Shown in pieces: positions 45,745-55,182 of a DNA stretch of 64,000 nucleotides; the stretch's first letter is position 1, and the number at the start of each line of letters is the position of its first letter. A program made the translations under genes and the position numbers. The notes beneath the pieces were generated by a model. It had not been told where the DNA came from, did not search any database, and worked only from the letters and a program-made list of their open reading frames with translations. Source of the stretch: Gordonia westfalica (lineage in GTDB: Bacteria; Actinomycetota; Actinomycetes; Mycobacteriales; Mycobacteriaceae); contig NZ_FNLM01000034.1 of assembly GCF_900105725.1 (NCBI RefSeq), positions 1,054,001 to 1,118,000 on the forward strand, written 5' to 3'.

Positions 45745-47669
45745 GTGTGTGGTCTGCTCGGCCTTCTGACATCCGACCGGACGGCCGCCGAGGTCGTCGA
45801 CGCGGTGGCGGTGGCCTCGCACTGCATGCGGCATCGCGGCCCCGACGAGCCCGGCACCTGGCATGACGAGAACATCGTCTTCGGATTCAACCGCCTGTCG
45901 ATCATCGACATCGAGCACTCGCATCAGCCGCTGCGCTGGGGACCGCCGGAGAACCCGAACCGCTACGCGCTGGTCTTCAACGGCGAGATCTACAACTACC
46001 TGGAGATCCGGGCGGAGCTCACCAGGGACGAGGGAGCGATCTTCCGCACCGAGGGTGACGGCGAGGCGATCGTCGCCGCCTTCCACCACTGGGGTCCCGA
46101 CGCGGTGCGGCGCCTCCGCGGCATGTTCGCGTTCGCCATCTGGGACACCGAGAACCGGTCGCTGTTCCTCGCCCGCGACCCGTTCGGCATCAAGCCGCTG
46201 TTCGTCGCGTCGGGCCCCGGCGGCCTGGTCTTCGGCAGCGAGAAGAAGTCCCTCCTCGAACTGATCGAGCGCGTCGGCCTGACCAAGGAACTGGACCCGC
46301 GCGCGGTCGAGCACTACACCGTGCTGCAGTACGTCCCGGAACCCGAGACCATCCACGCGTCGATCCGCCGACTGGAGTCGGGGTGCCACGCCACCGCCAC
46401 CCCCGGCAGCCCGCTGTCGATCCGCCGCTACTTCACGCCGCAGTTCGGTGTGCGTCCGGTCACCGACGCCACACGGCAGAAGCGCTACGACGAGATCGCG
46501 GACGTGCTCGCGGATTCGGTGGCGAAGCACATGCGCGCCGACGTGACGGTCGGCTCGTTCCTGTCGGGCGGCATCGACTCGACGGCGATCGCCGCGCTGG
46601 CGATCCGCCACAACCCCGACCTGATCACCTTCACCACCGGTTTCGAGCGTGAGGGCTATTCGGAGGTCGACGTGGCCGCCGAGTCGGCCGAGGCGATCGG
46701 CGCGAAGCACGTCGTCAAGGTCGTCGGACCGTCGGAGTTCATCGAGGCGCTGCCGTCGATCGTCTGGTATCTCGACGACCCGGTCGCCGACCCCGCTCTC
46801 GTCCCGCTGTACTTCGTCGCCGCGGAGGCACGCAAGCACGTGAAGGTCGTGCTGTCCGGTGAGGGCGCCGACGAACTCTTCGGCGGCTACACGATCTACA
46901 AGGAACCGCTGTCGCTCGCGGCCTTCGACCGTCTCCCCGCCCGCTGCGCCGCGCGGCCGGCAAGATCTCCGACCGCATCCCGGAGGGCACCCGCGGCAAG
47001 AGCCTGCTGCACCGCGGCTCGCTCACCCTCGAGGAGCGCTACTACGGCAACGCCCGCAGCTTCGACGACGCGCGGCTGCGCGCGGTGCTGCGCGACTACC
47101 GGCCCGAGTGGACCCACACCGACGTCACCGCACCGATCTACGCGATGAGCGAGGGCTGGGATCCGGTGGCCCGCATGCAGCATCTCGATCTGTTCACGTG
47201 GCTGCGCGGCGACATCCTCGTGAAGGCCGACAAGATCACCATGGCCAACTCACTCGAGCTGCGTGTGCCGTTCCTCGATCCGGAGGTCTTCGCCATCGCC
47301 GAGCGACTGCCGCACGACGAGAAGATCTCGCACGGCACCACCAAGTACGCGCTGCGCAAGGCGCTCGAGCAGATCGTCCCGGCACACGTCCTGCACCGCA
47401 AGAAGCTCGGCTTCCCGGTCCCTATCCGGCACTGGCTGGCGGGCACCGAGATGTACGACTGGGCGCACGACACGATCACCAGAAGTCAGACCGATCACAT
47501 CTTCGACAAGAACGCGGTGATCGCGATGCTGAACGAGCATCGGGAAGGCGTGGTCGACAACAGCCGTCGCCTGTGGACGGTGCTGATCTTCATGATCTGG
47601 CACGGGATCTTCGTCGAGGGCACGATCGTGCCGGACATCGTCGACCACACGTATCCGGTCCGCCTCTAG
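45745..47669 (+). pseudogene. asnB: Glutamine-dependent amidotransferase AsnB/LtsA, interrupted by an apparent 1-nt deletion
   Basis: Class II glutamine amidotransferase, asparagine synthetase family. In corynebacteria (LtsA) and M. tuberculosis (Rv2201) the orthologue amidates meso-diaminopimelate in peptidoglycan. The start is GTG at 45745, giving the catalytic Cys2 (MCGLLGLL), after GGGGAG. The glutaminase domain runs to about residue 200 and SGGIDSTAIAALA is the ATP motif. Near 46935–46940 the frame shifts: FDRLPARCAARPAR replaces the expected FDRLPGPLRRAAGK, as if one G were missing from ctccccgccc. One added base restores a frame through AGKISDRIPEG to the stop at 47669, about 641 aa. 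Read literally, the protein ends after junk at 47148. Confidence 0.85.
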
Positions 47670-47689
47670 CCCCTGTCGCCCCGGCCCCG

Positions 47690-47822
47690 AAAACCACCCC
47701 TGGAAACCGCCCCTGGAAACGACCCTCGCCAGACGAACCGACGACATAGCGGGCTGAGGCAAAATTCGGGCCCGATAGTGCGTTCGGCGAGCCTCTGAAG
47801 GGCGCTTACCAGGGGCGGTTTT
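47690..47822. repeat. Inverted repeat related to the 28.4-kb element
   Basis: Left arm gaaaaccacccctgg-aaaccgcccctgg, right arm ccaggggcggttttc. It lies between the convergent ends of asnB and the SMR gene, as the related repeat at 28355–28580 lies between convergent genes. Confidence 0.75.
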
Positions 47823-47840
47823 CAGTGGTCAGGCGCGCGC

Positions 47841-48155
47841 TCAGTGGGCCAGTTTGAGGCCGATGACGCCGCCGACGATCATCACCAGGCACAGCGCCTG
47901 GACCAGCGAAACCGGCTGCTCACCGGTCGCCATCGCGTAGACGACGGTCAGCACCGCGCCGATGCCGACCCACACGGCGTAGGCGGTGCCGACCGGCAGA
48001 TCGCGCATCGCATAGGCCAGGCCGGCCATGCTGGCGCCCAGCGCCACGAAGAAGACCACCGACGGCGCGAGCTTGGTGAAGCCCTCGGATTTGCCCAGCG
48101 CGGTGGCCCACACGGCTTCGAGAACACCGGACACCACCAGGATCAACCACGACAT
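47841..48155 (-). CDS. Small multidrug resistance family exporter, probably guanidinium (Gdx)
   Basis: 104-aa SMR protein with four membrane helices and the conserved Glu in helix 1 (MSWLILVVSGVLEAVWATALG). GTAYAVWVGIGAVLTVVYAM marks helix 3 and 4. The ATG at 48155 has an ideal AGGAGG. Sequence alone cannot separate the guanidinium exporters (formerly SugE) from other SMR proteins, but the guanidine-III riboswitch immediately upstream points to guanidinium export. The longer reading to 48239 runs through the riboswitch and is rejected. Confidence 0.9.
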   Translation of the reverse strand: MSWLILVVSGVLEAVWATALGKSEGFTKLAPSVVFFVALGASMAGLAYAMRDLPVGTAYAVWVGIGAVLTVVYAMATGEQPVSLVQALCLVMIVGGVIGLKLAH

Positions 48156-48166
48156 GACAGCCTCCT

Positions 48167-48211
48167 GCGGGCCGTCTTGTCGCTCACCGGGTACAGCACC
48201 CCTCGTCCGGG
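48167..48211 (-). ncRNA. Guanidine-III riboswitch (ykkC-III)
   Basis: On the minus strand CCGGACGAGG (48210–48201), GTACCCGGT (48193–48185) and GACAAGACGGCCCGC (48181–48167) match the conserved core of the guanidine-III pseudoknot aptamer almost base for base. The aptamer ends directly at the AGGAGG of the SMR gene (48166–48161), so ligand binding would control access of the ribosome. Confidence 0.92.
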
Positions 48212-48350
48212 AGTCCAGAAGAGCGGACTCTGCCTCCACGCTGTCACACGGCGGCTTCCGGCGGCAATGTCAGACCGGTCACCAGCCCCTGAACGGCAAA
48301 ACGGGTGGTGCCGGCCGTAGCCTGCACCACCCGTCCGCGAACGAAACGTC

Positions 48351-49367
<1,017 letters not shown>

Positions 49368-49388
49368 CTACCCACTCCCCCGACATAC

Positions 49389-49427
49389 GACACCGGCCGC
49401 ATCCCGAAAGGGGATACGGCCGGTGTC
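49389..49427 (-). terminator. Terminator hairpin after the Fe-S carrier gene
   Basis: gacaccggccg-atccc pairs with gggat-cggccggtgtc across gaaa, 17 bp after the stop of the HesB/IscA gene. No long U-tract follows. Confidence 0.8.
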
Positions 49428-49443
49428 AGAGAATGTGATCGAC

Positions 49444-49797
49444 TCAGTTGAACGAGTCGCCGCAGGCGCAGCTGCCGGTGGCGTTCGGGTTGTCGATGGT
49501 GAAGCCCTGCTTCTCGATGGTGTCGACGAAGTCGATGGTGGCACCCTGCACATAGGGCGCGCTCATCCGGTCGACGGCCAGCGTGACGCCGCCGAAGTCG
49601 GAGGTGATGTCGCCGTCGAGGGTGCGATCGTCGAAGAAGAGCTGGTAGCGCAGACCAGCGCATCCACCGGGCTGCACGGCGATGCGCAGCGCGAGGTCGT
49701 CGCGACCTTCCTGGTCGAGCAGTGCCTTTGCCTTCACAGCGGCTGCATCGCTGAGGATGATGCCGGTGGCAGTGCCCGTTTCGTTCTGCACGGTCAT
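49444..49797 (-). CDS. erpA: A-type iron-sulfur cluster carrier (ErpA/HesB/IscA family, Rv2204c)
   Basis: 117-aa protein that receives and delivers [Fe-S] clusters. The three cluster cysteines are present: one in PGGCAGLRY and two in GSCACGDSF at the C-terminus. The ATG at 49797 follows CAGGAG. It is upstream of adoK and ends at a hairpin terminator. The mycobacterial orthologue is the only A-type carrier in its genome, so this protein is probably important for respiratory Fe-S proteins such as QcrA. Confidence 0.92.
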   Translation of the reverse strand: MTVQNETGTATGIILSDAAAVKAKALLDQEGRDDLALRIAVQPGGCAGLRYQLFFDDRTLDGDITSDFGGVTLAVDRMSAPYVQGATIDFVDTIEKQGFTIDNPNATGSCACGDSFN

Positions 49798-49991
49798 TGA
49801 TGCTCCTGTAGTGGTGTGGTCCCGGTGTGACGTGGCCCGATCGCGTCGCGGGACCCGCTGCCCCGCACATGATCGGGAAACACCCCGCTCGCCGGGAGGT
49901 CGACCGGTTGTGCCCGTGCGTACAACCGTACTCCCTCCTGCGGTATTCCCGCCGACTCGTACCTGGTTTCGATACGGCTCGTCGCAAGCTC

Positions 49992-50310
49992 CTCGCCTAC
50001 TCAACCAGCGAGAGAACCCAGCGCCCGGTCCCAAGCGCCTCGCCTACTCAACCAGCGAGAGAACCCAGCGCCCGGTCCCAAGCGCCTCGCCCACTCAACC
50101 AGCGACACAACCCAGCGCCCGGTCCCAAGCGCCTCGCCCACTCAACCAGCGACACAACCCAGCGCCCGGTCCCAAGCGCCTCGCCCACTCAACCAGCGAC
50201 ACAACCCAGCGCCCGGTCCCAAGCGCCTCGCCCACTCAACCAGCGACACAACCCAGCGCCCGGTCCCAAGCTCCTCGCCTACACAACCAGCGAGAGAACC
50301 CGGCGCTCGT
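49992..50310. repeat. 47-bp tandem repeat array
   Basis: Nearly seven copies of a 47-bp unit (starts 49992, 50039, 50086, 50133, 50180, 50227, 50274), each containing actcaaccagcga and aacccagcgcccggtccc. The middle four are almost identical. The array, with its lead-in tttcgatacggctcgtcgcaag, occupies most of the ~590 bp between the Fe-S carrier and glycerate kinase genes. No gene is seen in the rest. The core resembles the repeat inside idsA2. Units abut directly, so it is not a CRISPR. Confidence 0.93.
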
Positions 50311-50388
50311 CGCAATGACTCGTCCGGCGTGAACCACCGCCGGCCGAGTAGCGCCGACCGAACGCAGTGAGGACGCCGCGTATCGAGG

Positions 50389-51486
50389 TCAGCGCCCCGC
50401 AACCGACCCGGCGACCTTCTCCGCGAGCCGGACGAGTTGGTTCTCCGCGTCGTCCATGGCGACTTCCACCGAGCCGGCGACGTCGACGATGGCATGCGCA
50501 CCGACTATGCCCGACTCCGCGATCTCCGCCGGCGAGAGCGTGACCTGCCCCGCGAGCACCACCGTCTGCGCTCCGGCACCCGACGCACCGGAGGTCGACG
50601 CCGCGTTGTGCAGGGCCGAGACCACCTTTCCGCGCAGTGTCTGCGAGTCGAACCTGCCCTCGCCGGTGATGACGAGGTCGGCGGCAGCGACGTCGGCGGT
50701 CAGGTCGGTGGCGTCGGCGACGACGGTCGCCCCGGACACCCGGCTGCCACCGAGAGCAATGAGGGCGGCTCCCAGCCCACCCGCTGCGCCGGCACCGGCG
50801 TCGGCGGTGACGTCGCGCCCGGCGAGCTCGTTCAGCGTGACCGACCACTCCGTCAGGCGTTTCTCGAGCAGTTGGACGGTCTCGGGGTCGGCGCCTTTCT
50901 GCGGTCCGAACACCGCGGCGGCGCCCAGCGAACCGAGCAGCGGGTTCTCCACATCCGACGCCACGACGATCTCGACGCCGGCAAGTCGTTCGCGCGCCCG
51001 CTCCGGTCCGCCGAGCGCGTCGACGAGTCCCGCGCCGCCGTCGGTGGTGGCGCTGCCGCCGAGTCCGACGACGAGGTGTCGTGCGCCACGCGCGAGTGCC
51101 GCCGCCACGAGCTCGCCGACTCCGTGCGTGGTGGCCGCGACCGCGGTCCGCGGGGTCGGACGCCCGCCCAGTTGATGAAGACCACAGGCCTGGGCGCATT
51201 CGACGTAGGCGGTCGACGACGCGTCGTCGAAGAGCCAGTGCGCGGTGACGCCGGCACCGAGCGGACCGTGCACGTCCTCGGCGACGATCTCGCCGAACCG
51301 CGAGGCCAGAACGTCGACGAACCCCGGCCCGCCGTCGGATTGCGGCGCGAGGACGAGCGTGTCGTCCGGTCGGGCGGCCGCCCAGCCGCGGGAGATCGCG
51401 GCCGATGCGACGACGGCGGACATGGTGTCGCCGAAGGAATCCGGCGCGATCAGGATGCGCAATCGCCGACTTCCGTCCGGGGTCAT
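50389..51486 (-). CDS. Glycerate kinase (Rv2205c-like)
   Basis: 365-aa kinase of the GarK/GlxK family phosphorylating glycerate. Family blocks are visible: RILIAPDSFGDTMSAVVASAAISRGW at the N-terminus, LAPQSDGGPGFVDVL, VGLGGSATTDGGAG, and VITGEGRFDSQTLRGKV with the conserved D/S pair. The ATG at 51486 follows a TATACT -10 by 8 nt, fitting a near-leaderless transcript; the longer frame to 51597 would start upstream of that promoter. It is divergent from the DUF3043 gene. Confidence 0.88.
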   Translation of the reverse strand: MTPDGSRRLRILIAPDSFGDTMSAVVASAAISRGWAAARPDDTLVLAPQSDGGPGFVDVLASRFGEIVAEDVHGPLGAGVTAHWLFDDASSTAYVECAQACGLHQLGGRPTPRTAVAATTHGVGELVAAALARGARHLVVGLGGSATTDGGAGLVDALGGPERARERLAGVEIVVASDVENPLLGSLGAAAVFGPQKGADPETVQLLEKRLTEWSVTLNELAGRDVTADAGAGAAGGLGAALIALGGSRVSGATVVADATDLTADVAAADLVITGEGRFDSQTLRGKVVSALHNAASTSGASGAGAQTVVLAGQVTLSPAEIAESGIVGAHAIVDVAGSVEVAMDDAENQLVRLAEKVAGSVAGR

Positions 51487-51500
51487 GAGCACGAAGTATA
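51487..51500 (-). promoter_or_regulatory. -10 element of the glycerate kinase gene
   Basis: TATACT (51500–51495) matches the sigma-A -10 consensus in five of six positions and ends 8 nt before the ATG. Confidence 0.6.
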
Positions 51501-51598
51501 GGGACGCCGCGGTCACCCGGCAGGGTGACCGATTCGGGCTACCGGAAGGGTCCACCGAAAAGCGACGACCACGCGTTTCGACCGCAATCGCGATCACC

Positions 51599-51611
51599 TA
51601 CCCTCGTAGAC
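51599..51611 (+). promoter_or_regulatory. Leaderless -10 element of the DUF3043 gene
   Basis: TACCCT ends 7 nt before the GTG at 51612 and so rules against the longer frame from 51525. Confidence 0.6.
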
Positions 51612-52295
51612 GTGAAGCTGCCATGGAAAAAGGACGAAACGTCGGAGGAATCCGGCGAGAGCTCGGTGACCACGTTCGTCGCGGACGACGCGGCCACCGA
51701 GGACTCCGCGCCGGTCAAGGGCAGCAAGACCACCCCCGGCAAGGGGCGCCCGACGCCGAAGCGTCGTGAGGCCGAGAAGCGCCGTGGTCCCGTCGCGCCG
51801 CCCCCGACCAACCGGTCCGAGGCCCGCGCACGCAAGAAGGAGCTGAAGAGCACCCTCACCAAGGAGGAGAAGAAGCAGCTCTCCGCGGAGCGGCGCGCCA
51901 AGCGTCTCGAGCAGCGTGAGCGGATGATGGAGGGCGACGAGGCCTACCTCATGCCCCGCGACAAGGGCCCGGTCCGTCGCTACACCCGCGACATGGTCGA
52001 CTCACGACGCAACTTCGCCGGCCTGTTCATGCCGTTCGCGATCCTGCTGATCGTGCTGATGTTCCTGGTGCCGCAGGCGGCGGCCCTTACCAACCTGATC
52101 CTCGTCGCCTTCGTCGTGCTGATGGCCGTCGACGGTGTGATCCTCGGCCGTCTCGTGAATCGTCGTGTGGCCGAACGCTATCCGGACTCGGCGGACGGCG
52201 GGTTCAAGCTCGGCTGGTACGCGTTCACCCGAGCCATGCAGCTCCGGAAGATGCGTGCGCCCAAGCCTTCGGTGTCGCGCGGCGACGAAGTCTGA
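51612..52295 (+). CDS. DUF3043 membrane protein (Rv2206-like)
   Basis: Conserved actinobacterial protein of unknown function, 227 aa from the GTG (VKLPWKKDETSEESGESS). A highly charged, Lys/Arg/Glu-rich cytoplasmic region (residues 1–125) ends in the family block RDKGPVRRYTRDMVDSRRNFAGLFMP. Two membrane helices follow (FAILLIVLMFLVPQAAAL and LILVAFVVLMAVDGVIL), then a short C-terminal tail. It directly precedes cobU-cobT with a 3-nt gap, so the genes are probably co-transcribed. Confidence 0.9.
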   Translation: MKLPWKKDETSEESGESSVTTFVADDAATEDSAPVKGSKTTPGKGRPTPKRREAEKRRGPVAPPPTNRSEARARKKELKSTLTKEEKKQLSAERRAKRLEQRERMMEGDEAYLMPRDKGPVRRYTRDMVDSRRNFAGLFMPFAILLIVLMFLVPQAAALTNLILVAFVVLMAVDGVILGRLVNRRVAERYPDSADGGFKLGWYAFTRAMQLRKMRAPKPSVSRGDEV

Positions 52296-52298
52296 TCG

Positions 52299-54065
52299 AT
52301 GGCCGATCGCGCTACGCGCACACTCGTCCTGGGCGGTGTGCGTTCGGGTAAATCCGCATACGGCGAGTCGCTCCTCCGCGCGCATCAGCAGATCCGTTAC
52401 CTGGCCACCGGCCCGGTGACCACCTCCGACGCCGAGTGGACGGCGCGGGTCGACACCCACCGCCGACGTCGCGACGACCGGTACACGACGATCGAGACCA
52501 CCGATCTCGTCGGGGCATTGCGTGCCGCACCCGACATCCCGGCACTCATCGACGACCTCGGGAACTGGCTCACCGCCCGGATCGACGCCGTCGACGGTTG
52601 GGATTCGGGCTCGGAGATCGACCTCGACGCCGACATCGCCGAACTCTGCGAGGCGCTGCGGGCGATGGACGCCGACGTGGTGCTGATCAGTTCCGAGGTC
52701 GGACTCTCCCTGGTCCCCCCGACCCCTGCGGGCCGGCTGTTCCAGGATCTGCTGGGCACGCTCAACTCGGCGGTCGCGCAGGTGTCCGACCGGGTGTCGC
52801 TCGTGGTCGCGGGCCGCGTGCTCGACCTGCCGCGCGCTTCGACTGCCGAAGACTCCGCCCGCGCAACGGTTTCCGCCGCGGCGCCGGTCACCATCGCACC
52901 GGTTGCCACCCCGGCCCCGGTCACGCCCGGGCCGGTCACCGAACCCACGCCGGTCACGACCGACGGCGAGCTCCCCGATCCCACCGACGCCGAGGTCTTC
53001 GGACCGATCACTCCCCCGAGCGAGGCGATCGCCCTCGAAGCCCGCGAACGCCAGGCGACGCTGACCAAGCCGCCGGGTTCGCTGGGACGCCTCGAGGAGA
53101 TCGGCGTCTGGATCTCCGCTTGCCAGGGTCAGTGCCCGCCCGCCCCGATCACCTCGCCGAGCGTCGTCGTCTTCGCCGGCGACCACGGCGTCGCCCGCGG
53201 TGGTGTCTCCGCGTTCCCGCCCGAGGTCACCGCGCAGATGGTCGCGAACATCGAGTCCGGTGGAGCCGCGGTCAACGTGATGGCCGCTCGTGTCGGGGCC
53301 ACGGTCACGGTCGTGGACATGTCCGTCGACGCCGACACCGCTCCCCACCTCTCGACGTTCAAGGTCCGCCGCAGCAGCGAGGACCTGCGCACCACCGACT
53401 CGATCAGCCTCGCCGAGGCCCGCGCGGCGCTGGCCGCCGGCCGGGCGATCGCCGATCGGCTCATCGACTCGGGCAGCGACCTGCTGATCGCCGGCGAGAT
53501 GGGCATCGGCAACACCACCCCGGCGACCGTTCTGATCGGTGCGCTCACACGGCGCGAGCCGGTCGAGATCGTCGGGCGCGGAACGGGTATCGACGACCAC
53601 GGTTGGATGCGGAAGACCGCCGCGATCCGCGACGGGATGCGCCGCGCCCGCAAGGTGGTCCACGATCCGCTCGCCCTGCTCGCCGCAGTGGGCGGCGCGG
53701 ACCTGACGGCCACCGCGGGCTTCCTCGCCCAGGCCGCGCTCCGTCGCACACCCGTGATCCTCGACGGCGTCGTGATCACCGCGGCCGCGATGGTCGCCAA
53801 CGAGCTGGCCCCCGGTGCGATGCGCTGGTGGATCTCCGGCCACCGCTCGGTCGAACCCGCGCACCAGATCGCGCTCGATCACCTCGACCTCGAGCCGGTC
53901 CTCGACCTGTCGATGCGACTCGGCGAGGGCAGCGGGGCGGTCCTCGCGTTGCCGGTCGTGCAGTCGGCCGCCGACATCCTCATCTCGATGGCGACCTTCG
54001 CCGAGGCCGGCGTGACCGACCGCGACGACTCCGCCGGACCCGAAGCCGCCCCCGAGTCGATCTGA
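52299..54065 (+). CDS. cobUT: Fused CobU (cobinamide kinase/guanylyltransferase) – CobT (DMB phosphoribosyltransferase)
   Basis: 588-aa protein joining two steps of nucleotide-loop assembly in cobalamin. Residues 1–185 are CobU: Walker A in LVLGGVRSGKSAYGE, then YLATGP and SSEVGLSLVPPTPAGRLFQD. A linker of Pro-Val-Thr repeats (about 192–225) leads to CobT, with RQATLTKPPGSLGRLEEIG, VFAGDHGVARGGVSAFP and the catalytic-region motif GEMGIGNTTPATVL. In M. tuberculosis cobT (Rv2207) stands alone here and cobU lies elsewhere. cobS follows after 49 bp. Confidence 0.92.
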   Translation: MADRATRTLVLGGVRSGKSAYGESLLRAHQQIRYLATGPVTTSDAEWTARVDTHRRRRDDRYTTIETTDLVGALRAAPDIPALIDDLGNWLTARIDAVDGWDSGSEIDLDADIAELCEALRAMDADVVLISSEVGLSLVPPTPAGRLFQDLLGTLNSAVAQVSDRVSLVVAGRVLDLPRASTAEDSARATVSAAAPVTIAPVATPAPVTPGPVTEPTPVTTDGELPDPTDAEVFGPITPPSEAIALEARERQATLTKPPGSLGRLEEIGVWISACQGQCPPAPITSPSVVVFAGDHGVARGGVSAFPPEVTAQMVANIESGGAAVNVMAARVGATVTVVDMSVDADTAPHLSTFKVRRSSEDLRTTDSISLAEARAALAAGRAIADRLIDSGSDLLIAGEMGIGNTTPATVLIGALTRREPVEIVGRGTGIDDHGWMRKTAAIRDGMRRARKVVHDPLALLAAVGGADLTATAGFLAQAALRRTPVILDGVVITAAAMVANELAPGAMRWWISGHRSVEPAHQIALDHLDLEPVLDLSMRLGEGSGAVLALPVVQSAADILISMATFAEAGVTDRDDSAGPEAAPESI

Positions 54066-54114
54066 CCGCTGGACATGGCGTCGTCGGTGACCGCATGAGA
54101 CGGCCGGTTCGGCG

Positions 54115-54906
54115 ATGATCGCGCCACTCCGGGCCGTTCGGACCGCGCTGTGCTGGATGACCGTCCTCCCCGTCGGCACGGGTACCTGCCCGGACGAGGC
54201 TCCCGATCGCCCACTGGGCGGTGCGGTGATGTCCGCGCTCCCCGTCGTCGGCATCGTGGTGGGTGCCGCCGCATCGGTCCTGGCTCTCGGACTGTCGTAC
54301 ACCGACGCGCCGGTCGCACTCGTCGGCATCCTGGTCGTCGTCCTGTGTGCAGCGCTCACTCGCGGAATGCATCTCGACGGTCTGGCCGACACCGCCGACG
54401 GGCTCGGATGCTACGGACCGCCGGAGCGGGTCGCCGAGGTCATGCGCAGCGGGACCGTCGGCCCGTTCGGTGTCGCGACCCTGGTTCTCGCCCTGGGCGT
54501 GCAGGCAGCCGGATTCACCGGCCTCGTCGGCGAATCACGTTGGTATGAGATCGCTTTCGCCGTCGCCCTGGGAAGGATCGGCGCCGTGGTCGGCACCCGG
54601 AGGTCGATCTCCCCCGCCCATCCGAACGGTTTCGGCGCCCTCGTCGCCGGCACCCAACGACTCTCGATCCCGGTGTGGTGCCTGGTCGCCGCCGCGGCCG
54701 CGGTCCCGATCGGTCTGCGCGACAACGGGTCCGGCGTCGATCTCGCCGCCGTCGCACAGGGACTCCTCGTCGTCCTCGCGGTCGTGGCGTTCGCGTGGGT
54801 GTTCACCCGGCACTGTGCACGGCGCATGGGCGGACTGAACGGCGACGTCCTGGGCGCGACCATCGAACTCGGTGTCGCCCTGGCCGTCGTCGGCCTGCTC
54901 ATCTGA
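54115..54906 (+). CDS. cobS: Adenosylcobinamide-GDP ribazoletransferase CobS
   Basis: Membrane enzyme joining adenosylcobinamide-GDP to alpha-ribazole in the last step of the cobalamin lower-ligand pathway. The 263-aa product has about six membrane segments and the family block ALTRGMHLDGLADTADGLG, whose acidic residues bind metal, and MRSGTVGPFGV. It works with the CobU-CobT fusion upstream. The gene ends before a repeat array and the insertion sequences. Confidence 0.93.
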   Translation: MIAPLRAVRTALCWMTVLPVGTGTCPDEAPDRPLGGAVMSALPVVGIVVGAAASVLALGLSYTDAPVALVGILVVVLCAALTRGMHLDGLADTADGLGCYGPPERVAEVMRSGTVGPFGVATLVLALGVQAAGFTGLVGESRWYEIAFAVALGRIGAVVGTRRSISPAHPNGFGALVAGTQRLSIPVWCLVAAAAAVPIGLRDNGSGVDLAAVAQGLLVVLAVVAFAWVFTRHCARRMGGLNGDVLGATIELGVALAVVGLLI

Positions 54907-54948
54907 CGACCCGGAAAACCCTTGCGGGAGTGCGCACCTCAGCTCCAC

Positions 54949-55073
54949 GGTGCGAGCGAAGCGACACGCTGCTCCCTGAGATGCGCGCGAAGCGACCCAC
55001 TGCTCCCCGAGGTGCGCGCGAAGCGACACGCTGCTCCCCGAGGTGCGAGCGAAGCGACACGCTGCTCCCTGAG
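54949..55073. repeat. 31-bp tandem repeats bordering the IS cluster
   Basis: Four copies of a 31-bp unit (starts 54949, 54980, 55011, 55042) with the core tgcgagcgaagcgacacgct followed by gctccctgag. The last unit is cut by the left end of the first IS. The inverted form of the ctccctgag core continues on the right of that IS and flanks the second IS1380-type element, so the insertions lie in one repeat family. Confidence 0.88.
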
Positions 55074-55113
55074 CCTGGATCCGTGGAGGGGTGTGGGGTG
55101 TCGGTGACATAAA

Positions 55114-55178
55114 AGTGCCCTCTGAGCTGGGATGATTGGTGGTGTTGAGACACAAAACATCCCAGCTCAGAAGGCACT
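55114..55178 (+). promoter_or_regulatory. Long hairpin sequestering the transposase ribosome site (copy A)
   Basis: Arms at 55114–55134 and 55158–55178 pair at 20 of 21 positions around a 23-nt loop. The right arm contains the AGAAGG ribosome site (55169–55174) of the GTG at 55183. A transcript entering from outside would fold and hide the site; one starting inside the loop or right arm would not. Confidence 0.75.
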
Positions 55179-55182
55179 TTCA

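Noticed and set aside
48156..48239. Longer SMR protein starting at 48239
   Set aside because: The added codons are the guanidine-III aptamer, and SMR proteins start with the MSWLIL-type helix.
49992..50310. Possible CRISPR array (also considered at 20563–20795 and 54949–55073)
   Set aside because: The repeat units abut directly with no unique spacers between them, and no cas genes are present.
52240..52310. Cobalamin riboswitch before cobUT
   Set aside because: Only 3 nt separate the DUF3043 stop from the cobUT start, and no B12-box-like sequence is seen upstream.
52002..54392. Long minus-strand open frame (796 codons) opposite DUF3043 and cobUT
   Set aside because: It is antisense to three well-recognised genes, has no family resemblance and its composition (Arg/Gly/His/Asp) is typical of an antisense shadow in GC-rich DNA.
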